A DNA stretch of 64,000 nt from contig QKED01000096.1 in NCBI GenBank assembly GCA_003252455.1, positions 62,001 through 126,000 of the forward strand, given 5' to 3'. Under the pieces are notes generated by a model, which worked only from the letters and a program-made list of their open reading frames with translations, was not told where the DNA came from and made no database searches. Numbering within the stretch: the stretch's first letter is position 1; each line of letters opens with the position of its first letter. Origin of the DNA: Gammaproteobacteria bacterium. GTDB taxonomy: Bacteria; Pseudomonadota; Gammaproteobacteria; Thiohalomonadales; Thiohalomonadaceae. A program made the translations under genes and the position numbers. Shown here in pieces: positions 1 through 8,569 of this stretch.

Positions 1-1
1 A

Positions 2-1774
<1,773 letters not shown>

Positions 1775-1792
1775 GGCTATCGCCTACAGCTA

Positions 1793-1822
1793 TAGGGTGC
1801 GGTGAGGAACGAAGCGCCCCGA
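1793..1822 (+). repeat. Dispersed 30-base repeat, copy 1
   Basis: This 30-base stretch matches 3110-3139 at 27 of 30 positions in the same orientation. The core shared by both copies is TGAGGAACGA, flanked by GGTGCG and GCGC half-sites that can pair into a small hairpin. The two copies bracket the accessory genes at 1938-2675 and 2742-3104. Confidence 0.7.
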
Positions 1823-1835
1823 GAGTGGTATACAC

Positions 1836-1902
1836 AATGGAGTACAGGGCTCGCCCTGTGCGTCTAGCCGACAATCGCACAGCGCCAGCGTTGTACTCCA
1901 TT
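1836..1902. repeat. Nested inverted repeats upstream of the unknown gene
   Basis: An 11-base perfect inverted repeat has arms at 1836-1846 (AATGGAGTACA) and 1892-1902. Inside it, 1844-1850 and 1853-1859 form a tight hairpin (ACAGGGC, loop TC, GCCCTGT). It lies between metH and the unknown gene at 1938. It could be a metH terminator, an operator, or the remnant of a small mobile repeat; there is no T-run. Confidence 0.55.
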
Positions 1903-1937
1903 TGCTGACTCAGAACTCAGATCATACAGGGAGTGTT

Positions 1938-2675
1938 ATGAAATTAGTCGTTAGTGATGAGGGTTTTTTAGCTGAAACGGTGGGGCTCGTTGAATCGGCA
2001 CGGAAGTTTGGCAACTTTAAAGTTCGCCTCTCCTACATCGATTACGACGCTTACCTTGAAAGAGGTGACCCTGCACTTTCTCGTGAACATAAACGGCAGT
2101 GGATGGAGGATGTTCTGCCTGCGCTAGAGGTGGTCAGGCAAGCGGCAGACAGCTGCGTTATTAATGCTCGACGCTTTACTGGGGAGTCGTATTTCGGCGA
2201 TGGCCAGCGGATACTCGACGCATCTAAGGCCACTAGGCACCGGTTGATCCTGGATATCTCATCAGAAGAGATAATTACCCGAAATATCAATTTTTGGTGG
2301 AATGCCGATAACGCCAAGCCTCCAGCGAGTAAGCGTGATCTCTATTTTATCTGTGATATTGGGGCCCTTGATTGGGGCAACCTATTCTCGCTTTGTCGTA
2401 ACCCGTGCGTTTGCGTGAACTGCAAGTCTCATCTTCACAGCAGAACGGGCCTAAAGACGATAGAAAAAAACTATCTCTCCGCAACCGATAAAGTGGCAAT
2501 CCTATACACTCGCCAAGGCCTTGACCTCAGAACTCATCCCGATAATTTTGCCAAGCTCGTCGAACAAGCGCAGTTGTCATGCTTTTACGACAATGCGTTT
2601 GGCGATAAGTGGCATGCGCCTGAACGCAGGGCGGAGATAGTTGCAGAGGCGATGAGGCGTGTGCAGCGGAGTTGA
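1938..2675 (+). CDS. Unknown cytoplasmic protein, lower GC than neighbours
   Basis: I do not recognise this 245-residue protein. The ATG at 1938 is chosen because AGGGAG sits seven bases upstream; an upstream TTG at 1902 lies in the inverted repeat and is less likely. The protein has no signal peptide or clear membrane segment. It is mixed alpha/beta in character, with a cysteine cluster in the middle (LCRNPCVCVNCKSH) that could bind metal, although the spacing fits no standard zinc motif I know. Base composition and codon use are clearly more AT-rich than metH and most of the window, which suggests acquisition by transfer. It is followed in the same direction by the retropepsin-like gene, and the pair is bracketed by copies of a 30-base repeat. 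Confidence 0.75.
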   Translation: MKLVVSDEGFLAETVGLVESARKFGNFKVRLSYIDYDAYLERGDPALSREHKRQWMEDVLPALEVVRQAADSCVINARRFTGESYFGDGQRILDASKATRHRLILDISSEEIITRNINFWWNADNAKPPASKRDLYFICDIGALDWGNLFSLCRNPCVCVNCKSHLHSRTGLKTIEKNYLSATDKVAILYTRQGLDLRTHPDNFAKLVEQAQLSCFYDNAFGDKWHAPERRAEIVAEAMRRVQRS

Positions 2676-2741
2676 GCGGTTTACATGCGTATCGCCCACT
2701 ATACTCAACTATCGTATGACAACTAACCCAAGGAGAGGACA

Positions 2742-3104
2742 ATGGGCCTGACACATGTGACCGTGACCTTACGCAATCTCGCAGCAGAAGGTGCGGGGTA
2801 TGCCTCGGATTTTCTAGTGGACACCGGTGCCCTCGACTGTATGGCCCCTGCTGGTGCGCTCAACGAGGCTGGTATCGCCATCGAAGGCCGTGAAGTCTAC
2901 GAGCTGGCCAATGGCGAGGTGGTCGAATACCCCTACGGCTTTGCCCGCGTCAGCTTCATGGGCACGGAGACCGTCAGCAAGGTGATCTTTGGCCCGGACA
3001 ATGCCGAGCCGCTCCTTGGCGTAGTGGCTCTGGAGAGCACCGGCATCGGTGTCGACCCAGTCAATCAGACCCTCAAGCGCATGGCGGCCAAGCCGCTGAA
3101 GTGA
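2742..3104 (+). CDS. Retropepsin-like aspartic protease, clan AA
   Basis: This 120-residue protein looks like a single-domain retroviral-type aspartic protease. The catalytic signature is FLVDTGA with Asp27, and the typical downstream hydrophobic-Gly element is near residue 95 (LLGVVALES), followed by the family ending GIGVDPVNQTL. Such proteins act as homodimers, one Asp per subunit. The start has a good ribosome-binding site (AAGGAGAGG) seven bases upstream. It lies 66 bases after the unknown gene in the same direction, so the two may be co-transcribed. Bacterial stand-alone members are common and mostly uncharacterised; the substrate is unknown. Some clan AA proteins of this kind travel with toxin or addiction modules, but nothing here shows that directly. 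Confidence 0.8.
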   Translation: MGLTHVTVTLRNLAAEGAGYASDFLVDTGALDCMAPAGALNEAGIAIEGREVYELANGEVVEYPYGFARVSFMGTETVSKVIFGPDNAEPLLGVVALESTGIGVDPVNQTLKRMAAKPLK

Positions 3105-3109
3105 ACTAG

Positions 3110-3139
3110 TAGGGTGCGCTGAGGAACGATGCGCACCGA
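3110..3139 (+). repeat. Dispersed 30-base repeat, copy 2
   Basis: Second copy of the repeat at 1793-1822 (27 of 30 identical). This copy is the more symmetrical, with GGTGCGC and GCGCACC arms around TGAGGAACGAT. It begins five bases after the stop of the protease gene and ends seven bases before the end of cowN, so it could also act as a hairpin between the two converging genes. Confidence 0.7.
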
Positions 3140-3146
3140 ACCCTCC

Positions 3147-3449
3147 TCAGCAGCACTCCTGCTCCACCTGATAGAGCAGCTCCTGCATCGGCTCGTCCTC
3201 CAGCTCCTCGAAGTAGCTGTAGAGGTTATTGAGCTGGCTGCCGACGAAGAACAGGTCGTCGACACCGAGGCGCTCCTTTTCGATGAACTTGTTGCTGAAG
3301 TAGTCGGCCCACTGGCGGGCCTCGTCGGTCTCGGCGATGTGCCTGCGCACGGCGGCGACCAGGGTCTCCGCGTTGTGGTCGCAGTCGAGGCCGTCGAAGG
3401 TGATGTAGCGGTCGCGCTGTTGCGCCTGCTCATTCTCGGGTTGTTGCAT
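3147..3449 (-). CDS. cowN: CowN, protects nitrogenase from carbon monoxide
   Basis: The 100-residue product matches the CowN family: a Gln/Glu-rich start, then DRYITFDGLDCD near the N-terminus, WADYFSNKF in the middle, DDLFFVGSQLNNL, and the hallmark ending EQECC with a double cysteine. CowN binds molybdenum nitrogenase and lets N2 fixation continue in the presence of CO, so the host is probably a diazotroph although no nif genes are in the window. The ATG at 3449 is preferred to the upstream in-frame GTG at 3467 because TTGGAG sits six bases before it. A sigma-54-type promoter at 3486-3501 would start transcription about 25 bases upstream. The 3' end converges on the protease gene. Confidence 0.85.
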   Translation of the reverse strand: MQQPENEQAQQRDRYITFDGLDCDHNAETLVAAVRRHIAETDEARQWADYFSNKFIEKERLGVDDLFFVGSQLNNLYSYFEELEDEPMQELLYQVEQECC

Positions 3450-3485
3450 GGAATGCTCCAAAATCACGCGTAAAAGTGAAATTCA

Positions 3486-3501
3486 TGCGAGCAGCATGCC
3501 A
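3486..3501 (-). promoter_or_regulatory. Candidate sigma-54 promoter of cowN
   Basis: On the minus strand the sequence TGGCATGCTGCTCGCA carries the invariant GG and GC dinucleotides separated by exactly ten bases, as in -24/-12 promoters, and fits TGGCACN5TTGCA with a few mismatches. It ends about 37 bases before the cowN ATG. No good NifA site (TGT-N10-ACA) was found upstream; the nearest is TGT-N10-ACC at 3533-3548. Confidence 0.6.
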
Positions 3502-3547
3502 AATTCCATGGAAAAGTTGTGTGATTTCGGTGTGTTCGCGTCCGTAC

Positions 3548-4132
3548 CTATTCGCTGGGATCGTGCCTGCGTACATGCCCCACTAGGTCCGGGAAGAAGT
3601 GGCCGAAGGACGCCTCGATGCCGAGGCTATCCACGTGCAGCAGGGTCACCGCCTGGGCCATGCCCATGGGGCGGCGCAGGCGTTGGTCCATGCGCCCGAG
3701 GGCGGTGGTGATGCCGTCGAGCCCGGCGTAGCTGCCGAGCCAGTCGAGGCGCTGCATCGCGGCGAGGGTCTGTGCCGCACGGGGCGGCAGTGGTGCGGGG
3801 TGGGTGGCGAAGCCCTGATAGACCTCCTTGGTGAAGTTCGCCAGGGGTTGGTCGGTATAGTGTGACCACCCCCGCGCCAACAGGTGGTCGAAAAAGATGT
3901 CGACCAAGATCCCCGCCACCCGTCGATAGGGGGTAGGGAAGCGTCCACGCAGCGCTACCACCTCGGGGTGGGCGTCCGTGAAGCGGTCCACCTCGCGGTG
4001 CAGGGCCATACCCGTCTGGAAGACGGCGGGCATGGCCTGCTGCTCGGGTAGGGTCAGCAGGTCGGGCAGAAGGTTGGCGATGCGCTCGGTGGGGTCGGCG
4101 GGGGCCAGATAGAGGTGGGCGAGGAAGTTCAT
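3548..4132 (-). CDS. acpH: Acyl carrier protein phosphodiesterase family
   Basis: This 194-residue protein belongs to the AcpH family, which removes the 4'-phosphopantetheine arm from holo-acyl carrier protein. It starts with the family's typical MNFLAHLYLA, continues with a His/Asp-rich metal-binding pattern (HREVDRFTDAHPEV near residue 50, then DIFFDHLLARGW near residue 75), and has the usual length. It is on the same strand as cowN with about 100 bases between them, but the cowN promoter lies in that gap, so they are probably separate units. It is divergent from the aldo/keto reductase gene. A link between its substrate and the pantothenate genes a few kilobases away is biochemically natural (both concern the pantetheine arm), though the genes are not in one operon. 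Confidence 0.85.
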   Translation of the reverse strand: MNFLAHLYLAPADPTERIANLLPDLLTLPEQQAMPAVFQTGMALHREVDRFTDAHPEVVALRGRFPTPYRRVAGILVDIFFDHLLARGWSHYTDQPLANFTKEVYQGFATHPAPLPPRAAQTLAAMQRLDWLGSYAGLDGITTALGRMDQRLRRPMGMAQAVTLLHVDSLGIEASFGHFFPDLVGHVRRHDPSE

Positions 4133-4236
4133 GTGGGTTTTATCGCAAATCGGCTTCGTGGGGTTCCCTTGTACTTGAAGGTGGGCGGGGCCATTTGGTA
4201 CTGATAACGGCCATTCACCCTATCGAAGAGACCCCC

Positions 4237-5274
4237 ATGGACTATATCACCCTCGGCCAGAGCGACCTGCGCGTCTCGCGCATCTGTCTCGGTACCATGA
4301 CCTTCGGTCAGCAGAACAACGAGGCCGAGGCGCACAGTCAACTCGATCTGGCCCGCGAGCGCGGGATCAACTTTCTCGATACCGCGGAGATGTACCCGGT
4401 ACCGCCGCGCGCCGAGACGGTGCACCGCACCGAGGAGTATGTGGGCCGTTGGCTCGAACGCCAACCGCGTGAGGCGTGGGTGGTGGCGACCAAGGCGGTG
4501 GGCGGTAGCCGGGGCATGCGTTGGGTACGCGAAGGTCGGCACGCCTTTACTCGTGCCAACCTGCGTGAGGCGGTGGAGGGCTCACTGCGACGGTTGCGCA
4601 CCGACTACATCGACCTCTATCAACTGCATTGGCCGGAGCGCAATACGCCGATGTTCGGGCGCTTCATCTACGAGCCGAGTGAGGAGCGCGACTTCACCCC
4701 GGCGCGTGAGACGTTGGAGGCGCTGGCGGAGCTGATCGACGAGGGCAAGATCCGCCACATCGGCCTCTCCAACGAGTGGCCCTGGGGGGTGATGCAGTTC
4801 TTGAACGCCGCGCGCGAGTACGACCTGCCACGTGTGGTGACGGTGCAGAACGCCTACAACCTGATCAATCGCACCTATGAGACGGCGCTGTTGGAGATGT
4901 GTCACCGTGAGGGCTTGGCGTTGATCCCCTACTCACCGCTCGCCTTCGGCCACCTGAGCGGCAAGTACCACAGAGACCCCAAGGCGCATGGCCGCGTCAC
5001 CGATTTTGCCGGGTTTGCCCAGCGCTACGAGAAGCCCAACGTCGGCCCGGCGGTGGCGGAGTATATGGCGCTGGCCGAGGCCCACGGTCTGACGCCGACG
5101 CAACTGGCGCTGGCGTTTGTCTACAACCGCTGGTTCGTCGCCAGCACCATCGTCGGTGCCACGAGTGTCGAGCAGTTGACCGAAGACCTGGATGCCTACA
5201 GTGTGCCGTGGAACGATGAGCTGGAGCAGGCGGTGCAGGCGCTGCACCTGCGCTTCTACAATCCGGCGCCCTGA
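4237..5274 (+). CDS. tas: Tas-like NADPH aldo/keto reductase
   Basis: This 345-residue protein is close to Escherichia coli Tas in length and in landmark motifs: LGTMTFGQQN near residue 20, NFLDTAEMYPVPPR near residue 50, the LYQLHWPER strand near residue 125, VQNAYNLINR near residue 205 and the ending FYNPAP. Tas is a TIM-barrel aldo/keto reductase of uncertain physiological substrate, reported to suppress a tyrosine auxotrophy in starving cells. The catalytic Asp and Tyr are in DTAEMY, and the His is in LHW. The ATG at 4237 is chosen over an upstream TTG at 4195 because it gives the family N-terminus. It ends just before strong hairpins and the tRNA pair. Confidence 0.9.
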   Translation: MDYITLGQSDLRVSRICLGTMTFGQQNNEAEAHSQLDLARERGINFLDTAEMYPVPPRAETVHRTEEYVGRWLERQPREAWVVATKAVGGSRGMRWVREGRHAFTRANLREAVEGSLRRLRTDYIDLYQLHWPERNTPMFGRFIYEPSEERDFTPARETLEALAELIDEGKIRHIGLSNEWPWGVMQFLNAAREYDLPRVVTVQNAYNLINRTYETALLEMCHREGLALIPYSPLAFGHLSGKYHRDPKAHGRVTDFAGFAQRYEKPNVGPAVAEYMALAEAHGLTPTQLALAFVYNRWFVASTIVGATSVEQLTEDLDAYSVPWNDELEQAVQALHLRFYNPAP

Positions 5275-5287
5275 GGGGGCTTTCCGA

Positions 5288-5340
5288 GCCCAGAAATTCT
5301 GGGCCCGGAAACGCCAACGCCCGGCAGGGCCGGGCGTTGG
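5288..5340 (+). terminator. Two adjacent hairpins after tas
   Basis: The first hairpin is 5288-5304 (GCCCAGAA, one base, TTCTGGGC). The second is 5314-5340, with 11-base arms CCAACGCCCGG and CCGGGCGTTGG around a five-base loop. Only a short T/G run follows, so termination is plausible for tas, and also for the minus-strand tRNA transcript arriving from the other side. Confidence 0.5.
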
Positions 5341-5344
5341 TTGT

Positions 5345-5420
5345 TGGTACTCCCAAGGGGAATCGAACCCCTGTTACCGCCGTGAGAGGGCGGTGTCCTA
5401 GACCGCTAGACGATGGGAGC
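5345..5420 (-). tRNA. tRNA-Glu (anticodon CTC), copy 2
   Basis: A complete 76-nt cloverleaf including an encoded CCA. The acceptor arm is GCTCCCA with TGGGAGT, so the first pair is G-U. The anticodon stem is CCGCC/GGCGG with loop CTCTCAC, giving anticodon CTC, which reads GAG. The T arm is AGGGG-TTCGATT-CCCCT. It is identical in sequence to the copy at 5493-5568 and lies downstream of it on the minus strand. The usual tRNA-Glu(TTC) must be elsewhere. Confidence 0.95.
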
Positions 5421-5452
5421 GTCTTAGCTTTTTCGACGTTTCCCGCAGGGCG

Positions 5453-5482
5453 GGAAAAAAAGAAGCCCGGTCGAAACCGGGC
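5453..5482 (-). terminator. Hairpin and T-run between the tRNA genes
   Basis: Read on the minus strand, GCCCGGTTTCGACCGGGC (5465-5482) is followed by TTC and a run of seven T. This is a good intrinsic terminator shape placed after the first tRNA. Read-through would be needed to express the second copy from the same promoter. Confidence 0.6.
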
Positions 5483-5492
5483 GCCTTGAATT

Positions 5493-5568
5493 TGGTACTC
5501 CCAAGGGGAATCGAACCCCTGTTACCGCCGTGAGAGGGCGGTGTCCTAGACCGCTAGACGATGGGAGC
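5493..5568 (-). tRNA. tRNA-Glu (anticodon CTC), copy 1
   Basis: Same 76-nt sequence as the copy at 5345-5420, including encoded CCA and anticodon CTC. It is the promoter-proximal copy; a clear promoter lies about 55 bases upstream on the minus strand. Four bases beyond the 5' end (GTCT on the plus strand) are also shared, so the copies probably arose by tandem duplication. Confidence 0.95.
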
Positions 5569-5622
5569 GTCTATCTGTCTACGAGGTCAGAGAATCTTCT
5601 GTAGGCCCCGTCGACGCGTGGT

Positions 5623-5650
5623 ATTATACGCAACTGCCGCCACCGTACAA
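5623..5650 (-). promoter_or_regulatory. Sigma-70 promoter of the tRNA-Glu genes
   Basis: On the minus strand TTGTAC (5645-5650) and a perfect TATAAT (5623-5628) are separated by 16 bases. The bases after the -10 are GC-rich, a feature of stringently controlled stable RNA promoters. The predicted start is near 5616, about 48 bases before the first mature tRNA. Confidence 0.75.
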
Positions 5651-5719
5651 GTGGCGGCTAAATTTTTTTTCACGTAACAGTCACGCACCGGAAACAGGTG
5701 CCATAAACAAGGGGTGCGA

Positions 5720-7177
5720 GTGGATTCTAAACCACCTCTCATAGTGCCCAGAGCACAGCACAACATCTCACGCGCGAACATCAGCGCGAACGCGCTCAAG
5801 GTCCTTCAACGTCTCCACAACAGCGGTTTCCAGGCCTATCTGGTCGGCGGCTGTGTGCGCGACCTGCTGCTCGGTCACGAGCCGAAAGACTTCGACGTGG
5901 CCACCGACGCCACCCCCGAGCAGGTGCGCGGCATCTTCCGCAACTGTCGCCTCATCGGCCGCCGCTTCCGCCTCGCCCACGTGCATTTCGGCGAGGAGGT
6001 GATCGAGGTGGCCACCTTCCGTGCCGGTCACGACCAGGCGGAGAGCGGTGGCAAGCTCAATGACGAGGGGATGATCGTCCGCGACAACGTCTACGGCACG
6101 CTCGAAGATGACGCCTGGCGTCGCGACTTCACCGTCAACGCGCTCTACTACAACATCGCCGATTTCTCCCTGGTCGACTACACCGGCGGTCTCGGTGACC
6201 TGGAGTTCGGGCGCCTGCGCATGATCGGTGAGCCCTTCCAGCGTATGCGCGAGGACCCGGTGCGCATGCTGCGTGCGGTGCGTTTTGCCGGTAAGCTCGG
6301 TTTTCGCATCGATGACCAAGCGGAAGACGCCATTATCAAACTCGGCTATTTGATGGACGAGGTCCCCTCGGCGCGTCTGTTCGACGAGGTGGTCAAGCTG
6401 TTCCACACCGGCTACGCCGAGGATGTGTTCGGCCTGCTGCGCCACTACGATCTGTTCCGCTATCTCTTCCCCGAGACCGACGAACTGCTCGGCCACCAGC
6501 TCGACCAGTTCCCCTATAACTTCGTCGCCAAGGCGCTGGCCAGCACGGCGCAGCGGGTGCGTGAGGATAAGCCGGTCAACCCTGCCTTCCTCTACGCCGC
6601 CATGCTCTGGGAACCGGTGCGAACCCGTGCCGAGGTACTTCGTGACCAGGGGCTGCACCCACAACGGGCGATGGAGGAGGCGGCCGAGCGGGTGATTGCC
6701 GAGCAGGTGCGTATCACTGCCATCCCCAAGCGCATCAGTCAGCAGTCGCGCGAGATCTGGGAGCTGCAGGACCGCCTGATGTTCCGGGGTGGCAAGCGTG
6801 CCATCCGCCTCTTCGAGCAGAAGCGTTTCCGCGCCGGTTACGACTTCCTGGTGCTGCGCAACGCCAGCGGCGAGTACGGCCTGCAGGAGCTGACCGACTG
6901 GTGGACCCGCTTCCAGGAGGTGGGCGATGTCGAGCGTCATGCCATGATGCGCGCCATCGATGCCGAGCGGACCAACAAGGGCAACACGGTCGAGGACGAC
7001 TACGCCGGCAACAGTATCCACTACGTACCTGGTGGTTACGACGACGACGCCCCGCCGCAGTCGCAGTACGACAAGCGCCACCACGATCAGGGTGAGACCA
7101 CCGGCCCCACGGGTAACAAGCGCCGTCGGCGCCCGCCACGCAAGCGCCGCTCCCGCGCCCCGCGTTCCGGCGCGTGA
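5720..7177 (+). CDS. pcnB: Poly(A) polymerase I
   Basis: PcnB adds poly(A) tails to RNA 3' ends and so promotes RNA decay. The protein (485 residues) has the class II nucleotidyltransferase core near the N-terminus: the VGGCVRDLLLG motif, the catalytic DFDVATDA pair of aspartates, and the NCRLIGRRFRLAHV helix that separates poly(A) polymerases from CCA-adding enzymes. RREDP-type binding follows (MREDPVRMLRAVRFAGKLG). The C-terminus is an Arg/Lys-rich tail, the expected RNA-binding end. GTG 5720 is chosen because AAGGGG lies five bases before it; GTG 5714 is an alternative. The gene ends in a four-base overlap (GTGA) with folK, indicating translational coupling. Confidence 0.95.
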   Translation: MDSKPPLIVPRAQHNISRANISANALKVLQRLHNSGFQAYLVGGCVRDLLLGHEPKDFDVATDATPEQVRGIFRNCRLIGRRFRLAHVHFGEEVIEVATFRAGHDQAESGGKLNDEGMIVRDNVYGTLEDDAWRRDFTVNALYYNIADFSLVDYTGGLGDLEFGRLRMIGEPFQRMREDPVRMLRAVRFAGKLGFRIDDQAEDAIIKLGYLMDEVPSARLFDEVVKLFHTGYAEDVFGLLRHYDLFRYLFPETDELLGHQLDQFPYNFVAKALASTAQRVREDKPVNPAFLYAAMLWEPVRTRAEVLRDQGLHPQRAMEEAAERVIAEQVRITAIPKRISQQSREIWELQDRLMFRGGKRAIRLFEQKRFRAGYDFLVLRNASGEYGLQELTDWWTRFQEVGDVERHAMMRAIDAERTNKGNTVEDDYAGNSIHYVPGGYDDDAPPQSQYDKRHHDQGETTGPTGNKRRRRPPRKRRSRAPRSGA

Positions 7178-7656
7178 GCGGGGTATGCGCCTACATCGGC
7201 CTGGGCAGTAATCTCGATACGCCGATCGCCCAGGTCGAGCGTGCCCTGGCGGCCTTGGCCATGTTGCCCGAGAGCCGCCTGGTCGTGGCCTCATCACTCT
7301 ATCGCAGCGACCCCCTCGGCCCGGCGGGGCAGCCCGACTACATCAACGCCGTGGCCGAGTTGCACACGCGGCTTGCCCCCCTCGACCTGCTCGACGCGCT
7401 GCAGGCCCAGGAGCTGGCCCAGCGGCGCGTGCGCCTGGAGCATTGGGGGCCGCGTACCCTCGACCTCGACCTGCTGCTCTACGGGGCCATGCGCATCGAC
7501 CTGCCGCGTCTGCAGGTGCCGCACCCGCAGATGCTCAGGCGTAACTTCGTGCTGTTGCCGCTGGTGGAGATCGCCCCCGGGCTGCAGCTGCCCGACGGCA
7601 GCCCGATACACCGGCACCTGGCCGTACTCGGAGAGGGTGGCATCCAAAGGCTTTGA
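7174..7656 (+). CDS. folK: HPPK, 6-hydroxymethyl-dihydropterin pyrophosphokinase
   Basis: FolK transfers pyrophosphate from ATP to 6-hydroxymethyl-7,8-dihydropterin in folate synthesis. The 160-residue protein begins YIGLGSNL, carries the substrate-loop region SSLYRSDPLGPAGQPDYINAV around residues 45-65, and the family signature RTLDLDLLLYG near residue 100 with the metal-binding aspartates, then VPHPQMLRRNFVLLPL. The GTG start overlaps the pcnB stop (GTGA). The order pcnB-folK-panB-panC-panD is conserved in gammaproteobacteria and links folate to pantothenate synthesis, PanB being a folate-dependent enzyme. Confidence 0.95.
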   Translation: MSGVCAYIGLGSNLDTPIAQVERALAALAMLPESRLVVASSLYRSDPLGPAGQPDYINAVAELHTRLAPLDLLDALQAQELAQRRVRLEHWGPRTLDLDLLLYGAMRIDLPRLQVPHPQMLRRNFVLLPLVEIAPGLQLPDGSPIHRHLAVLGEGGIQRL

Positions 7657-7765
7657 GCCCAATGGACCGGGCCGGTGAGCGCACCGTCCCGCGAGGGACT
7701 CCACTGCCCCAACCCTACCGACCGCCCCCTCGCGAAGGCGCGTGTCGCGGTGCTAACATGCGACC

Positions 7766-8569
7766 ATGACTAAACCCATCACACTCTCTACCCTGCGGCG
7801 CATGAAGCGTGAGGGCGAACCGATCGCCATGCTCACCGCCTACGATGCCGCCTTCGCCCGCCTCATGGATCAGGCCGGGGTCGATGTCCTGCTGGTCGGT
7901 GACTCCCTCGGCATGGTGGTGCAGGGGCGTAGTAGCACGGTGCCGGTGACGCTCGACGAGATGGTCTACCACACTGCACTGGTCAACCGTGGGCGCCACC
8001 GTGCCCTGCTCGTGGCCGACCTGCCGTTTCTCAGCCACACCACCCCGGAGCAGGCGCTGATGAGCGCGGCGCGGCTGATGAAGGAGGGTGGGGCCGAGGT
8101 GGTCAAGCTGGAGGGTGGGACTCCGCAGCTGGAGACGGTGCGGCGCCTGGCCGAGGCGGGGGTGCCGGTGTGTGCCCACCTGGGGCTGCTGCCGCAGTCG
8201 GTACACAAGCTCGGGGGCTACAAGGTGCAGGGGCGTGACGCCGACGGTGCCGAGCGCATCCGCGCCGAGGCACGCGCCATGGAGCAGGCGGGGGCCGATC
8301 TGCTGATCCTCGAATGTGTGCCGCGCCCGCTGGCGGGTGCCATCAGCGCAGAGCTGGGGATCCCGGTGGTCGGTATCGGCGCTGGTCCCGAGTGCGATGG
8401 CCAGGTGTTGGTGAGCTACGACATCCTCGGTCTGGTGCCGGCCGAGTCGCGCCCGAGCTTCTCACGCGACTACCTCACCCCCCAGGGGAGCCTGGCAGGG
8501 GCCTTCGCGGCCTATGTCACCGAGGTGAAGGGGCGTGCCTTCCCCACCGACGCCGAGAGTTTCCACTGA
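7766..8569 (+). CDS. panB: Ketopantoate hydroxymethyltransferase
   Basis: PanB adds a hydroxymethyl group from methylene-tetrahydrofolate to 2-oxoisovalerate, giving ketopantoate, the first committed step to pantothenate and coenzyme A. The 267-residue TIM barrel shows the family start (TLRRMKREGEPIAMLTAYDA), the metal-binding VGDSLGMVVQG region near residue 45, KLEGG near residue 113, and HLGLLPQSVHKLGGYKVQG with the catalytic Glu region downstream. A 109-base gap separates it from folK, and its stop shares one base with the panC start (TGATG). Confidence 0.97.
   Translation: MTKPITLSTLRRMKREGEPIAMLTAYDAAFARLMDQAGVDVLLVGDSLGMVVQGRSSTVPVTLDEMVYHTALVNRGRHRALLVADLPFLSHTTPEQALMSAARLMKEGGAEVVKLEGGTPQLETVRRLAEAGVPVCAHLGLLPQSVHKLGGYKVQGRDADGAERIRAEARAMEQAGADLLILECVPRPLAGAISAELGIPVVGIGAGPECDGQVLVSYDILGLVPAESRPSFSRDYLTPQGSLAGAFAAYVTEVKGRAFPTDAESFH

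Noticed and set aside
3533-3548. Possible NifA site upstream of cowN
   Set aside because: The best candidate is TGT-N10-ACC, which misses the required ACA, and it overlaps the end of acpH.
5345-5568. tRNA genes as an integration site
   Set aside because: No integrase, phage gene or truncated tRNA copy nearby; the second copy is a full tandem duplicate with its own encoded CCA.
8314-8568. N-terminal extension of panC upstream of 8569
   Set aside because: It overlaps panB out of frame and gives a non-homologous translation; the ATG at 8569 yields the exact family N-terminus.
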